The translations under genes were made by a program, and so were the position numbers. DNA of 64,000 nucleotides from Myxococcales bacterium (GTDB lineage Bacteria > Myxococcota > Myxococcia > Myxococcales > Myxococcaceae), in assembly GCA_020846875.1 (NCBI GenBank), contig JADLDB010000046.1, positions 24,735-88,734 on the forward strand. Reading direction: 5' to 3'. Below, piece by piece: positions 31,388-39,076 of this stretch. The notes under the pieces were generated by a model, which saw only the letters and a program-made list of their open reading frames with translations, had not been told where the DNA came from and made no database searches. The first letter of the stretch is position 1; every line of letters begins with the position of its first letter.

Positions 31388-32455
31388 ATGGCCGAAGACG
31401 TGGTGCTCCGCTCCGAGTCGCCCAACGGCAACGCCGAGGCCGTCGTGGAGGACGACGGGCGGACCGTCTACCTGTACCAGTACTTCCCCGAGGGGCTGGG
31501 GCAGGAGCTGCGCGCCAGCTGGGTGCGCAACCGGCTGCCCGCGCCGGCCGAGGTGGTGCGCGAGGACATGCAGCAGGGCCTGGCCCCCTTGATGCCCGCG
31601 CGCTTCTGTTCCCACCCTCAAGGTGCGCCGCCGGTCGATCCCACCCGCGCGAAGCTGGTGTGGCTGCCGGACGGAAACGGCGTGGCGCTCTTCGAGGGGC
31701 CGGACGTGGTGGCCTGCACGGTGCCCTGGCAGGGGAAGCAGGACTGCCCGGGCTTCGCGCGCGACGCGGTGGGGCAGGCGCCGTTCGCCTGGCAGCTCGA
31801 GCCGGACACGGAGCTGGCCCGGCGCTTCAAGGCCGCGCAGCGCTACTGGGACAGCTGGGAATCGCCCCTCACCTGGGAAGAGAAGCGGCGCGCGGTGCGC
31901 GAGGCGATGGCCCGGACGCTGGGGGCGCAGCAGGAGTACAAGGAGGAGCGCGTGGCGTGGCCTCCGCTGGGGGTGGGCGTCTTCCAGTCGGACCAGGCAG
32001 TGACGGTGGCCACGGTGGGCATGTCGCAGCGGCCGATGCCGGGCGTGGAGCTGGCCCACGTCGACCCGCGGCTGCAGCGGCGCGTCGAGCTCGCGGTGGC
32101 GCTGCCCCACGGGGCCTCGGAGTTGATGCGCGAGCGGGTGGCCGGGCTGCTCGTCCTCGCCTCGGAGCTGCCGTGGAGCCGCTACACCTGGCTGGGCCAC
32201 GGGCACACGGTCCCGGCCGACGCCTTCAAGGGCACGCCGTACACGGGCGTGCTGGTGGCCAGCAGCGCGAGGTTTGGCGCGCAGGTGCCGCTGCCCGAGG
32301 TGGACGGCGATCCGGTGACGCTGCTGTGGCTGGTGCCGGTGACGGCGGAGGAGCTTCCGAAGGTGAAGGGCGGGGCGGCGGACGGCTTTCTGGCCGGCCT
32401 CCAGCAGCCGCGACCGCTGATGGAGAAGCCCGTGGCGCGGGGCCAGGACGCGTGA
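31388..32455 (+). CDS. SUFU-domain protein
   Basis: A 355-residue protein. The C-terminal half (about residues 185-345) follows the suppressor-of-fused (PF05076) pattern: a strand ending VGMSQRPM, the block [10 protein letters not shown], a GHTVPAD segment, and a final [14 protein letters not shown]. The N-terminal half, with many Trp/Pro and a [11 protein letters not shown] start, is not recognised. In bacteria SUFU domains appear as cytoplasmic, sometimes immunity-related, proteins, and no clear role is established. The stop overlaps the GTG of the Nudix gene (GTGA), so translation is coupled. Confidence 0.7.
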   Translation: MAEDVVLRSESPNGNAEAVVEDDGRTVYLYQYFPEGLGQELRASWVRNRLPAPAEVVREDMQQGLAPLMPARFCSHPQGAPPVDPTRAKLVWLPDGNGVALFEGPDVVACTVPWQGKQDCPGFARDAVGQAPFAWQLEPDTELARRFKAAQRYWDSWESPLTWEEKRRAVREAMARTLGAQQEYKEERVAWPPLGVGVFQSDQAVTVATVGMSQRPMPGVELAHVDPRLQRRVELAVALPHGASELMRERVAGLLVLASELPWSRYTWLGHGHTVPADAFKGTPYTGVLVASSARFGAQVPLPEVDGDPVTLLWLVPVTAEELPKVKGGAADGFLAGLQQPRPLMEKPVARGQDA

Positions 32456-33012
32456 CGCTCGACGCCGTCCTGGCCACTCACCCCCCGGCCGACGAGAAGG
32501 AGCGCGGCGATCTCGAGGCCATGCGCGAGCTCGCCGCGGCGCTGCCTCGTCCCTTCGCGCGGGACCAATGGCCGGCGCACTTCACCGGCAGCGCGGTGGT
32601 GGTCGACGCCGCGGGCCAGCGGGTGTGCCTGGTGCTGCACGCCAAGCTCCAGCGCTGGCTGCAGCCCGGCGGGCACGCGGACGAGGCCGACGGAGCAGAC
32701 CTCTCGCGCACGGCCTTGCGCGAGGCTCGCGAGGAGACGGGGCTCGACGTGGCGCTGCACCCCGGCGCGCCCCGCCCGCTGGACGTGGACGTGCACGTCA
32801 TCCCCGCGCGGAAGGGCGACCCCGAGCACCGGCACCTCGACGTGCGCTTCCTGGTGGTGGCGTCGAACCCCGAGGCCCTCTCGCACGACCCGACCGAGGC
32901 CCACGGGGCCTTGTGGCTGAGCTGGGACGAGGCGCTCGCGCGCGCGGACGAAGCGCCGCTGGGGCGGCTGCTGAAGAAGGCCCGGGACGCGGTGCGCCAG
33001 AGGCCTGGCTAG
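32452..33012 (+). CDS. Nudix hydrolase
   Basis: A 186-residue protein with a Nudix box from the Gly of QPGGHADEADGAD to LREAREETGLDV. The catalytic REAREETG core is intact, with a two-residue longer spacer before it, as in the subgroup with GGH..ADLxxxALRE. These enzymes cleave nucleoside diphosphates linked to another group; the substrate cannot be told here. The start is the GTG at 32452, overlapping the previous stop by four bases, and the two genes form an operon. It ends convergent with the DUF302 gene, 43 bases away. Confidence 0.85.
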   Translation: MTLDAVLATHPPADEKERGDLEAMRELAAALPRPFARDQWPAHFTGSAVVVDAAGQRVCLVLHAKLQRWLQPGGHADEADGADLSRTALREAREETGLDVALHPGAPRPLDVDVHVIPARKGDPEHRHLDVRFLVVASNPEALSHDPTEAHGALWLSWDEALARADEAPLGRLLKKARDAVRQRPG

Positions 33013-33055
33013 CGCACCGTCCGCCAACCTGTTCGGCGCCCTGGGCCCGTCCGCG

Positions 33056-33442
33056 TCAGAGCTTCTCGAGGACGCGCGCCAGCTTCTCGCGCACCTCTCC
33101 GGCCAGCGCCGCGAGCTCCTTCGACACCTGGGGGGCGACCGTCTGCAGCGGGTCCACGGCCTGCACCACCGCCTTGCCGTCCTCGCCCTCGTGCACGGTG
33201 ACGTTGCAGGGCATCAGCAGCCCGAAGCCCAGGTGCGCGGACAGCGCCCGGTGCGCGAGGGGCGGGTTGCACGCCCCGAGAATGGTGTAGCGCCGGAAGT
33301 CCACGCCCAGCTTGGCCTTGAGCGTGTCCTTCACGTCGATGGTGGTCAGCACCCCGAAGCCTTCTGCCTTCAGCGCCTCGGGCACGCGCTGCATCGCCTC
33401 GTCATAGCCGTACGGCAGGTTCTTCTTCAGTCCGATGTCCAT
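33056..33442 (-). CDS. DUF302 protein
   Basis: A 128-residue soluble protein with the DUF302 pattern: a start with a YDEAMQRVPEALKAEGFGVL helix-strand unit, the DVKDTLKAKLG segment, YTILGACNPPLAHRAL and LLMPCNVTVHE. The two Cys in GACNPP and MPCNV are the conserved ones. Function in the family is unknown, although members often occur with redox or metal genes. It stands alone between two plus-strand genes. Confidence 0.85.
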   Translation of the reverse strand: MDIGLKKNLPYGYDEAMQRVPEALKAEGFGVLTTIDVKDTLKAKLGVDFRRYTILGACNPPLAHRALSAHLGFGLLMPCNVTVHEGEDGKAVVQAVDPLQTVAPQVSKELAALAGEVREKLARVLEKL

Positions 33443-33645
33443 GCGCCTTCGAGCCTCCAGGCCTCAGGTGGGATTCAGGTCGACTGTGAACGGGAGTGAT
33501 CACCCAGCGCCACTGGGTGTCAACAACCGTCGATCTGGCGTACGCGTGTCGCAGGGTGAGAACGACTGTGCCGCTCCACGCCCATTTCAGCGCCAGGGAT
33601 TCCGCGCGGCTGCGGGTTGGCCGGGGTGTTGCTCCAGGCCCCGGC

Positions 33646-34440
33646 ATGAGCCGACGCCGCTTTGCGATCCGATCTGCCCTGGCCAGCAGCGCCTCCCTGC
33701 AGTCGCTGCTCGACCGCACGCCCGGGGCGCGCCCGCCGATGGACGTGGCGCTCCTGCTGGCGCACGACGTGCTGCGCTCCACCGCGTTGATCCACTCCGA
33801 GGGCCGCACCTGCGGCGCGCTCGACGCGGCCAGCTTCGAGATCGCCCCCGACGGCCACGTCTCACTCAAGGGCGAAGGCGGCGGCACCGACGTGCTGGCC
33901 GACGTGCAAGCGGTGGGCGTCGTGCTCTTCCAGCTCTTCACCGGCGTCACCCCGGCCCAGGCCCGCGCCCGGCTGCAGGTCCCCAGGCTGCACGAGGTCC
34001 CGGCGCCCTCCCGGCTCAACCCGGCGCTGGACGACGCGCTGTCGGACCTGGTGGCGAAGATGCTGGCCGGCGATCCCGCCGAGCGCCCCTACAGCCTCGC
34101 GCATGTGCTCGGCGACGTGCTGGACGCGATGGACGAATTGGGGCTGGCGCACGACGAAGCGGTGGTGGCGCGCTGGGCGTCGCTGGACGTGGCGGAGCCC
34201 GCGCCGGCGCCGGTGGCCGCTCCGGTGGTGAAGGTGGTGCCAGCGGTGACGGCCCCGCTGCGCGCAGACAAGCCGCTCCACCGCGAGCCGCCGCGCTCCT
34301 GGCAGGCGGAGGAGGGCGACGGGTACGAGGACGACACCGCCGGCGACGCGGCCTGGACCGAGCCGGTGCGCTTCGACGCCTGGGCGCTGCTGGCCTGCTG
34401 CTTCGCGATCGCCTCGCTCGCGATCGTCTTCAACTTCTAG
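33646..34440 (+). CDS. degenerate protein kinase-like protein with C-terminal membrane anchor
   Basis: A 264-residue protein. Residues 35-150 follow the C-lobe of Ser/Thr kinases: LIHSEGRTCGALDAASFEI lies where HRDLKPEN should be, GHVSLKGEG where DFG should be, and DVQAVGVVLFQLFTG is a normal alpha-F helix with its Asp. The ATP lobe is missing and the catalytic Asp, Lys and DFG are gone, so it cannot phosphorylate. A Pro/Ala linker and a last hydrophobic helix (WALLACCFAIASLAIVF) anchor it. The ATG at 33646 was chosen as the first ATG before conserved sequence; longer in-frame starts from 33496 exist. It is followed after 12 bases by a VWA lipoprotein and is probably co-transcribed with it. 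Confidence 0.7.
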   Translation: MSRRRFAIRSALASSASLQSLLDRTPGARPPMDVALLLAHDVLRSTALIHSEGRTCGALDAASFEIAPDGHVSLKGEGGGTDVLADVQAVGVVLFQLFTGVTPAQARARLQVPRLHEVPAPSRLNPALDDALSDLVAKMLAGDPAERPYSLAHVLGDVLDAMDELGLAHDEAVVARWASLDVAEPAPAPVAAPVVKVVPAVTAPLRADKPLHREPPRSWQAEEGDGYEDDTAGDAAWTEPVRFDAWALLACCFAIASLAIVFNF

Positions 34441-34452
34441 AAGGAGCCCGTC

Positions 34453-35664
34453 ATGCGCCTCGTCCTCGCCTCCGCGCTCGGCCTCACCCTGGGCGCCGTC
34501 GCCTCCTCCTGCAGCCCGCCGCTGTGCAGCGCCGCCGGCGGTTGTCTTCTGGACCAGCAGTGCCTGCCGTCAGGCATCTGCACCGCGAGGTGCACCAACG
34601 ACGCGCAATGTCAGCTCGGCCAGAGGTGCAGCGCCGCCGGCGGCTGCGTCAGCCTGGGCGGTTGTGGCACCAACTCCGACTGCAGGGGCGCAGGCGAGGT
34701 GTGTCACCAGGGCGGGAGCTGTGCGGCGCCCACCCCTGGCAACCCCGGCATCGGCCCCACGTCCTGCGGCGGAGAGAAGTTCGAAGCCACCCGTACCGAG
34801 GCGAACGTGCTGATCGTCCTCGATCACTCCGGCAGCATGATGGAGCGCGTCGCCGGCACCACCAAGTGGGCCGCGGCGGTCGAGGCGGTGAGGGCGGTGA
34901 CGGCGGCGAACGACGCGCAGATCCGCTTCGGCCTGCAGATGTTCTCGTTCCAGAGCCAGGTCTGCCACCCTGGGCAGGTGCTGGTGTTGCCGGGCTCGGG
35001 GAACGCGGCGGAGATCTCCGCGGCGCTGCCGGTGAGGGCGGACGGGCGGCAGACGCCGGTGGCGGGGGCGCTCGACGTGGCCAGCCAAGTGGCCGAGCTG
35101 GCCGATCCGGACCGCTCCAACTTCGTGCTGATGATCACCGACGGCAAGGAGAACTGCGGCGGCGATCCGGTGGCCGAGGTGGAGCGCCTCTTCAACAAGG
35201 GCGTGCGCACCTACACCGTCGGCTTCGGCGGGGAGGTGGACCAGGACAACCTGAATGACATGGCCATCAAGGGCGGCACCGCCCGGGCCAGCACCCCGCG
35301 CTACTACCAGGCGGACAACTCGGCGGACCTCCAGGCGGCGCTGGCGTCCATCGCCCAGGGCGCGCTGGGCTGCGACTTCCGCCTGGCGCAGGCGCCCCCG
35401 GATCCCTCAAAGCTCTTCGTGGCCATCGACGGTCAGTTCGTGCCCCGCGACCCCAACCGCGTCGCCGGCTGGGAGTACACGCCGGCCACGCAGCGCATCA
35501 CCCTCTACGGGCCCGCGTGCGACGCGGTCACCACCACGCCCAACGCGAAGGTGTCCATCGTCTATGGCTGCCCGGATCCGACCGTCACAGAGACGGGCGG
35601 CGGCGGCAACGGCCAGCGCGACGCCGGCTTCGTCTTCGACCTCGACGGAGGGACGATCCTGTAA
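34453..35664 (+). CDS. VWA-domain lipoprotein
   Basis: A 403-residue lipoprotein. The signal peptide ends AVASSC (Cys20), a Cys-rich N-terminal part with repeated CxxDxxC-type spacing follows, then a VWA domain from about residue 115 with an intact metal site DHSGSM, the Thr and the Asp of LMITDGKENC. The C-terminal 100 residues include strand-rich segments and four Cys. AAGGAG precedes the ATG. It shares the theme of the lipoprotein at 2405 but lacks the Gly linker. A strong terminator follows the gene. Confidence 0.88.
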   Translation: MRLVLASALGLTLGAVASSCSPPLCSAAGGCLLDQQCLPSGICTARCTNDAQCQLGQRCSAAGGCVSLGGCGTNSDCRGAGEVCHQGGSCAAPTPGNPGIGPTSCGGEKFEATRTEANVLIVLDHSGSMMERVAGTTKWAAAVEAVRAVTAANDAQIRFGLQMFSFQSQVCHPGQVLVLPGSGNAAEISAALPVRADGRQTPVAGALDVASQVAELADPDRSNFVLMITDGKENCGGDPVAEVERLFNKGVRTYTVGFGGEVDQDNLNDMAIKGGTARASTPRYYQADNSADLQAALASIAQGALGCDFRLAQAPPDPSKLFVAIDGQFVPRDPNRVAGWEYTPATQRITLYGPACDAVTTTPNAKVSIVYGCPDPTVTETGGGGNGQRDAGFVFDLDGGTIL

Positions 35665-35695
35665 CTCTTCCCCTTCAGGATCATCCGCTCGTCCG

Positions 35696-35736
35696 GGCCG
35701 GCGCTGACAGGGAACCAGCGCCGGCCTGTTCTTTTG
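35696..35736 (+). terminator. rho-independent terminator of the pseudokinase-VWA operon
   Basis: Perfect 11-bp stem GGCCGGCGCTG/CAGCGCCGGCC with a 9-base loop, followed by TGTTCTTTTG. This is the clearest intrinsic terminator in the window. Confidence 0.85.
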
Positions 35737-35777
35737 TAAAGGCCTTGGCCTTATATCTACCCGGTCTGTCTCTGGAA

Positions 35778-35794
35778 TCTGGTACGCAACCAGA
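35778..35794. promoter_or_regulatory. operator-like inverted repeat upstream of the VanY-like gene
   Basis: TCTGGT and ACCAGA, 6-bp arms around a 5-base centre, in an unusually AT-rich stretch 50-66 bases before the start. It may be a regulator site; no protein is known for it. Confidence 0.35.
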
Positions 35795-35807
35795 ATTTCG
35801 GGTGTGT

Positions 35808-35817
35808 GAGAATTCTC
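35808..35817. promoter_or_regulatory. 10-bp perfect palindrome upstream of the VanY-like gene
   Basis: GAGAATTCTC, 27 bases before the ATG at 35844. It could be part of an operator or a chance palindrome. Confidence 0.25.
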
Positions 35818-35843
35818 CTGAAGGGGCTTACAGGAGACCACTC

Positions 35844-36551
35844 ATGACGACCGTCGCCGCCGCACGCCGCACCGCTTCTTCCACTTCGTCGAAGGGCGTC
35901 GCCTGGGCCCGCTATGGCTCGCGTGGGCTGCACGTGGCGCTCTTGCAGAAGAAGCTGAACGAGCGCGGCGCGCGCCTGGCGGTGGACGGCATTTTCGGGC
36001 AGAAGACGCTGGCGGCGGTGAAGCGCTACCAGCAGCAGCGCGGCCTCGCGGTGGACGGCGTGGTCGGGCCGAAGACGTGGGGCTCGCTGGGCGTGCAGGC
36101 GTCTTCCAACGGCGGGCGCGTGGGAGGCACCTCGCCGTCCTCGCCGGCGCCGTCGGGCCCGGGCACGCGCACCACGGGGTACATCAACGGCCGGCCGCAG
36201 AGCATCACCGTCTCGCCCATCGGCAACGGCAAGTACCTGCGCAGCGACGCGGCGGCGGCCTTCAACCGGATGAAGGCGGACGCGGCGCGCGCGGGCGTGA
36301 ACCTCTCCGCGGTGAGCGGCTTCCGCACGATGGCCGAGCAGACCTACCTCTACAACCTGTACAAGTCGGGGCGCGGCAACCTGGCGGCGCGGCCGGGCTA
36401 CTCCAACCACCAGGGCGGCATCGCCGTCGACGTGTCCACCGGCGGCAGTTACTCGTCGTCGGCGTACCGGTGGCTGGCGGCCAACGGGCGGAGGTACGGC
36501 TTCGTCAACGACGTGCGCGGCGAGCCCTGGCACTGGACGTACCGCGGCTGA
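35844..36551 (+). CDS. peptidoglycan-binding D-Ala-D-Ala carboxypeptidase-like (VanY) protein
   Basis: A 235-residue protein with an AGGAGA site before the ATG. Residues 20-85 are a peptidoglycan-binding type 1 domain (LHVALLQKKLNERG... VDGIFGQKTLAAVK... VDGVVGPKTW). A Ser/Pro linker follows, then a VanY/peptidase M15 domain with the zinc ligands in SNHQGGIAVDV (SxHxxGxAxD) and the PWHW end motif (EPWHWTY). It should cut peptide stems of cell-wall peptidoglycan. There is no signal peptide, only a Ser/Thr/Ala-rich start, so export must be by lysis, a non-classical route or not at all. No phage genes surround it. The AT-rich upstream region with inverted repeats suggests tight control. Confidence 0.85.
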   Translation: MTTVAAARRTASSTSSKGVAWARYGSRGLHVALLQKKLNERGARLAVDGIFGQKTLAAVKRYQQQRGLAVDGVVGPKTWGSLGVQASSNGGRVGGTSPSSPAPSGPGTRTTGYINGRPQSITVSPIGNGKYLRSDAAAAFNRMKADAARAGVNLSAVSGFRTMAEQTYLYNLYKSGRGNLAARPGYSNHQGGIAVDVSTGGSYSSSAYRWLAANGRRYGFVNDVRGEPWHWTYRG

Positions 36552-36590
36552 GGCGAGCGGCGCGCAGCACGGCCTTCTTCTGAAGTCCGC

Positions 36591-36627
36591 TGCGACACAC
36601 TCCACCGTTTCGGTCGAGTGTGTTGCA
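36591..36627. terminator. large hairpin between convergent genes
   Basis: TGCGACACACTC pairs with GAGTGTGTTGCA (one G-T wobble), and inside it ACCG pairs with CGGT around a TTT loop. It lies between the VanY-like and histidine kinase stops and can fold on either strand, but no T-run follows. Confidence 0.55.
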
Positions 36628-36649
36628 ACGATTCGAGGCTTCGGTCGGC

Positions 36650-38068
36650 TCAGCCCGCCGGCAGCGAGAGGCTGAACACCGTCTTCCCCGGCTGCGACGT
36701 GGCCGTCAGCGTGCCGCCGTGCGCCTCCACCAGCTTGCGCGCCAGCGGCAGGCCCAGGCCCGTGCCCTTCTCCCGAGTGGTGAAGAAGGGCTCGAAGATG
36801 CGCGGCAGCACGTCCGCGGGGATGCCCGGGCCTTCGTCCTTCACCTCGATGAGGTAGCGCCCGCCGTCCACCCGGCCCGACAGCGTCACGGGCTGGCCTT
36901 CCTTCGACACCTGCACCGCGTTCTTCACCAGGTTCACCAGCGCGCTGGTGAGCAGGCTCTCGTCGCCGTTCAACGTGGCTTCCTGCGCGTCGATGGAGAG
37001 GGTGACGTTCCTGCCCTTCGCCTCGCCCGCAAGGTGCGCCGCCGCCGCGTCGAGCAGGTGCCTGGCGGCGATGGGCGAGCGCTGCAGCTTCTGCTCGCGC
37101 GCGAAGACCAGGAAGTCCTCGACGATGCGCTTCAGGTAGTCCAGCTCGCGGTGGATGCGCCCCAGGTGCGTCTTCGCCTCCGCGAGGTCCGGCGTGGCGG
37201 CTTTCAGCTCCTCGTCCAGCAGCCCGCCGAACAGCTCGATGCCGCCCAGCGGGTTCTTCACCTCGTGCGCCACCCCGCCCAGCATCAGCTTGAGCTGGCG
37301 ATCGCGGCTCTCCAGCGCCTGGCGCATCGCCTCCAGCTCCCGCGCGAGGATGCCGATCTCCCGCGCGCGCTCCCCCGTCACCGGGGTGGACAGGTCGCCG
37401 CCGCCGATCCGCAGCGCGCTGGACACCAGGCGATCGATGGGCGCCTTGAGGCCCTGCGCCACCAGCACCGCCGCCAGCGCCAGCATCAGCAGCGTGACGA
37501 TGAGGAGCCCCACGAAGGCGTTCCGCAGGCCGGTGAGCGGGCCGAAGAAGGCCGCGCTGCCCTCCACCGCCACCGCGCCCACCACCTTCCCGTCCAGCAG
37601 CAGCGGCGCGTAGCCCGTCTTGTAGAGCAGCCCGTCGGTGCCCTCGAACAGCACCTGGGAAGACGCCCGTTGCCCCTCGAAGACGTGGGACAGCTCCAGC
37701 GAGTCGCGGAGCAGCTCGGTGGCCTCGGCGAAGGGCGGCAGCTTGCCCCCCACGTCGAGGAGCGCCCGGCGCTGCGTGTCCACCACCAGCACCCGGCGCA
37801 CGCCGGCGCGATCCTTCGCCTCGGTCAGCTGCGCCGTCAGCGAGCGGAAGGTGCGGCTGCCTTCGCCCTGCATGTCCTCCTCGGTGAGCGCCTGCACCCG
37901 GTCGGCCTTCACCTGCGAGGCGACGGCGGAGGCCACCCTGGACAGCGACGCGCCCAGCTCGTCCTCCAGCACGTTGCGGCTGGCGCGGTACAGCAGGTAG
38001 CCGCCCAGCGTCAGCACCAGCAGCGTCGGCACCAGGAAGGCGAGCAGCAGGCGCGCGCGGAGGCCCAT
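36650..38068 (-). CDS. membrane sensor histidine kinase
   Basis: A 472-residue kinase. Two membrane helices (9-28 and about 183-203) frame a 150-residue periplasmic sensor. A HAMP linker follows, then the dimerisation helix with phospho-acceptor His268 in GGVAHEVKNPLGG. The ATPase domain has the N box NLVKNAVQ, the G1 box DEGPGIP, the F box FEPFFTTREKG and the G2 box GTGLGLPLA, all intact. No response regulator is adjacent; the NtrC-type protein at 29932 and the REC proteins at 15998 and 28701 are candidates. It starts 9 bases after the stop of a PilZ gene on the same strand, so both are in one operon. Confidence 0.93.
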   Translation of the reverse strand: MGLRARLLLAFLVPTLLVLTLGGYLLYRASRNVLEDELGASLSRVASAVASQVKADRVQALTEEDMQGEGSRTFRSLTAQLTEAKDRAGVRRVLVVDTQRRALLDVGGKLPPFAEATELLRDSLELSHVFEGQRASSQVLFEGTDGLLYKTGYAPLLLDGKVVGAVAVEGSAAFFGPLTGLRNAFVGLLIVTLLMLALAAVLVAQGLKAPIDRLVSSALRIGGGDLSTPVTGERAREIGILARELEAMRQALESRDRQLKLMLGGVAHEVKNPLGGIELFGGLLDEELKAATPDLAEAKTHLGRIHRELDYLKRIVEDFLVFAREQKLQRSPIAARHLLDAAAAHLAGEAKGRNVTLSIDAQEATLNGDESLLTSALVNLVKNAVQVSKEGQPVTLSGRVDGGRYLIEVKDEGPGIPADVLPRIFEPFFTTREKGTGLGLPLARKLVEAHGGTLTATSQPGKTVFSLSLPAG

Positions 38069-38077
38069 GGCAGGAGG

Positions 38078-38452
38078 TCAGTTCTTCGAGGACTGACGGG
38101 CGGCGCAGATCTCCTCGATGAGCGCCATCGACTCCTCGTCGAAGTTGACGAACTCCACGCCCATGCCCGCGGGCATCGCCTGGTCGCCGGGTGGGTTGAC
38201 GCGCACCACCCGGCCCATCCCCTCGATGAGGCGCGAGCCGTCCCTCAAGGAGAACTGCAGGTAGATCATCGCCCCTTCCTCCCGCGGCTCCTCGGTGCGG
38301 ATGAACATGCCCCCGGGGGAGATGTTGAGGGAGTACTCGGCCAGGAACTCCTCGAAGGTGTTGAAGCGGAACTGCACGAGGATGTGCAGCGGCGTGCGCG
38401 GGTGGCGGCGGCGCTCGGCTCCGCCCTGGTCGTCGTCCTCGCTGCTGCTCAT
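38078..38452 (-). CDS. PilZ-domain protein
   Basis: A 124-residue protein that is nearly all PilZ domain. The c-di-GMP binding marks are RRRHPR near the start and NISPGG (the (D/N)xSxxG motif) 20-30 residues later. It resembles the small myxobacterial PilZ paralogues (TIGR02266 type). It should bind c-di-GMP and act on a partner, most simply the histidine kinase encoded next in the operon, or the motility and envelope apparatus. Start ATG at 38452. Confidence 0.9.
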   Translation of the reverse strand: MSSSEDDDQGGAERRRHPRTPLHILVQFRFNTFEEFLAEYSLNISPGGMFIRTEEPREEGAMIYLQFSLRDGSRLIEGMGRVVRVNPPGDQAMPAGMGVEFVNFDEESMALIEEICAARQSSKN

Positions 38453-38579
38453 CGGCCTTTGGACTGTACCCCAGCGGCGCGGGCCTGCCCGGTTTTCACG
38501 GGGTTTGCCGGGAAGGGAACGCGAGGCCCTGCGGGGTGTTCAAGGGGGCGCTACACTTGCGTGGCGAGGCCTTCGAGCG

Positions 38580-39065
38580 ATGTCCCGTGTCCGGTTGAGC
38601 CAGCCCCGAGCCGACTGCATCGTGCTGGAGCTCCAGCCCGACGTGCGGCGCGCGCTGTTGTGGGCCCTGCCGACGCTCGCCTACTGGCCGGTGTTTCGTG
38701 CGCTGGCGCTGGGGAGCGGCTGGACGTTGCTCTGGGTGCTGGTGGGCCTGGCGCTCTTGCCGGTGTGCACCGTCCTGGCCATTCGCGCCCTGCACCGCCG
38801 CGCCTACACGCTGGTGCGCACCACCGGGCGGCTCTTGCTCGACGGCGAGCCGCTGGAGTTGGCCCGCGTGGAGCTGCGCGTGCGGAAGATGCCCATCACC
38901 CGGGTGCCCACCGGGTACGACCTGTCGCTGTGGGTGATGACCGCCGCCGGGCCGTTGGATCTGCCGCTGGGCCAGTACAAGACGCTCATCGACGCCTCGC
39001 GCGTGTCCGGCGAGCTGGAGGAGTTCGTCCAGCGCGCCAACAACAAGCAGCCGAAGCACGTGTAG
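38580..39065 (+). CDS. small membrane protein
   Basis: A 161-residue protein, not recognised. Two hydrophobic helices (around LLWALPTLAYWPVFRALAL and LLWVLVGLALLPVCTVLAI) are followed by a soluble C-terminal domain of about 90 residues with strands (LARVELRVRKMPITRVP, YDLSLWVMTAAGPLDLPL), resembling the small PH-like domains of bacterial membrane proteins. It starts 127 bases from the divergent PilZ gene and ends 11 bases before the giant lipoprotein's stop. Confidence 0.7.
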   Translation: MSRVRLSQPRADCIVLELQPDVRRALLWALPTLAYWPVFRALALGSGWTLLWVLVGLALLPVCTVLAIRALHRRAYTLVRTTGRLLLDGEPLELARVELRVRKMPITRVPTGYDLSLWVMTAAGPLDLPLGQYKTLIDASRVSGELEEFVQRANNKQPKHV

Positions 39066-39076
39066 CGCCCCGCGCC

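Noticed and set aside
35844..36551. Prophage endolysin
   Set aside because: The peptidase looks endolysin-like, but no holin, tail, capsid or integrase genes lie around it.
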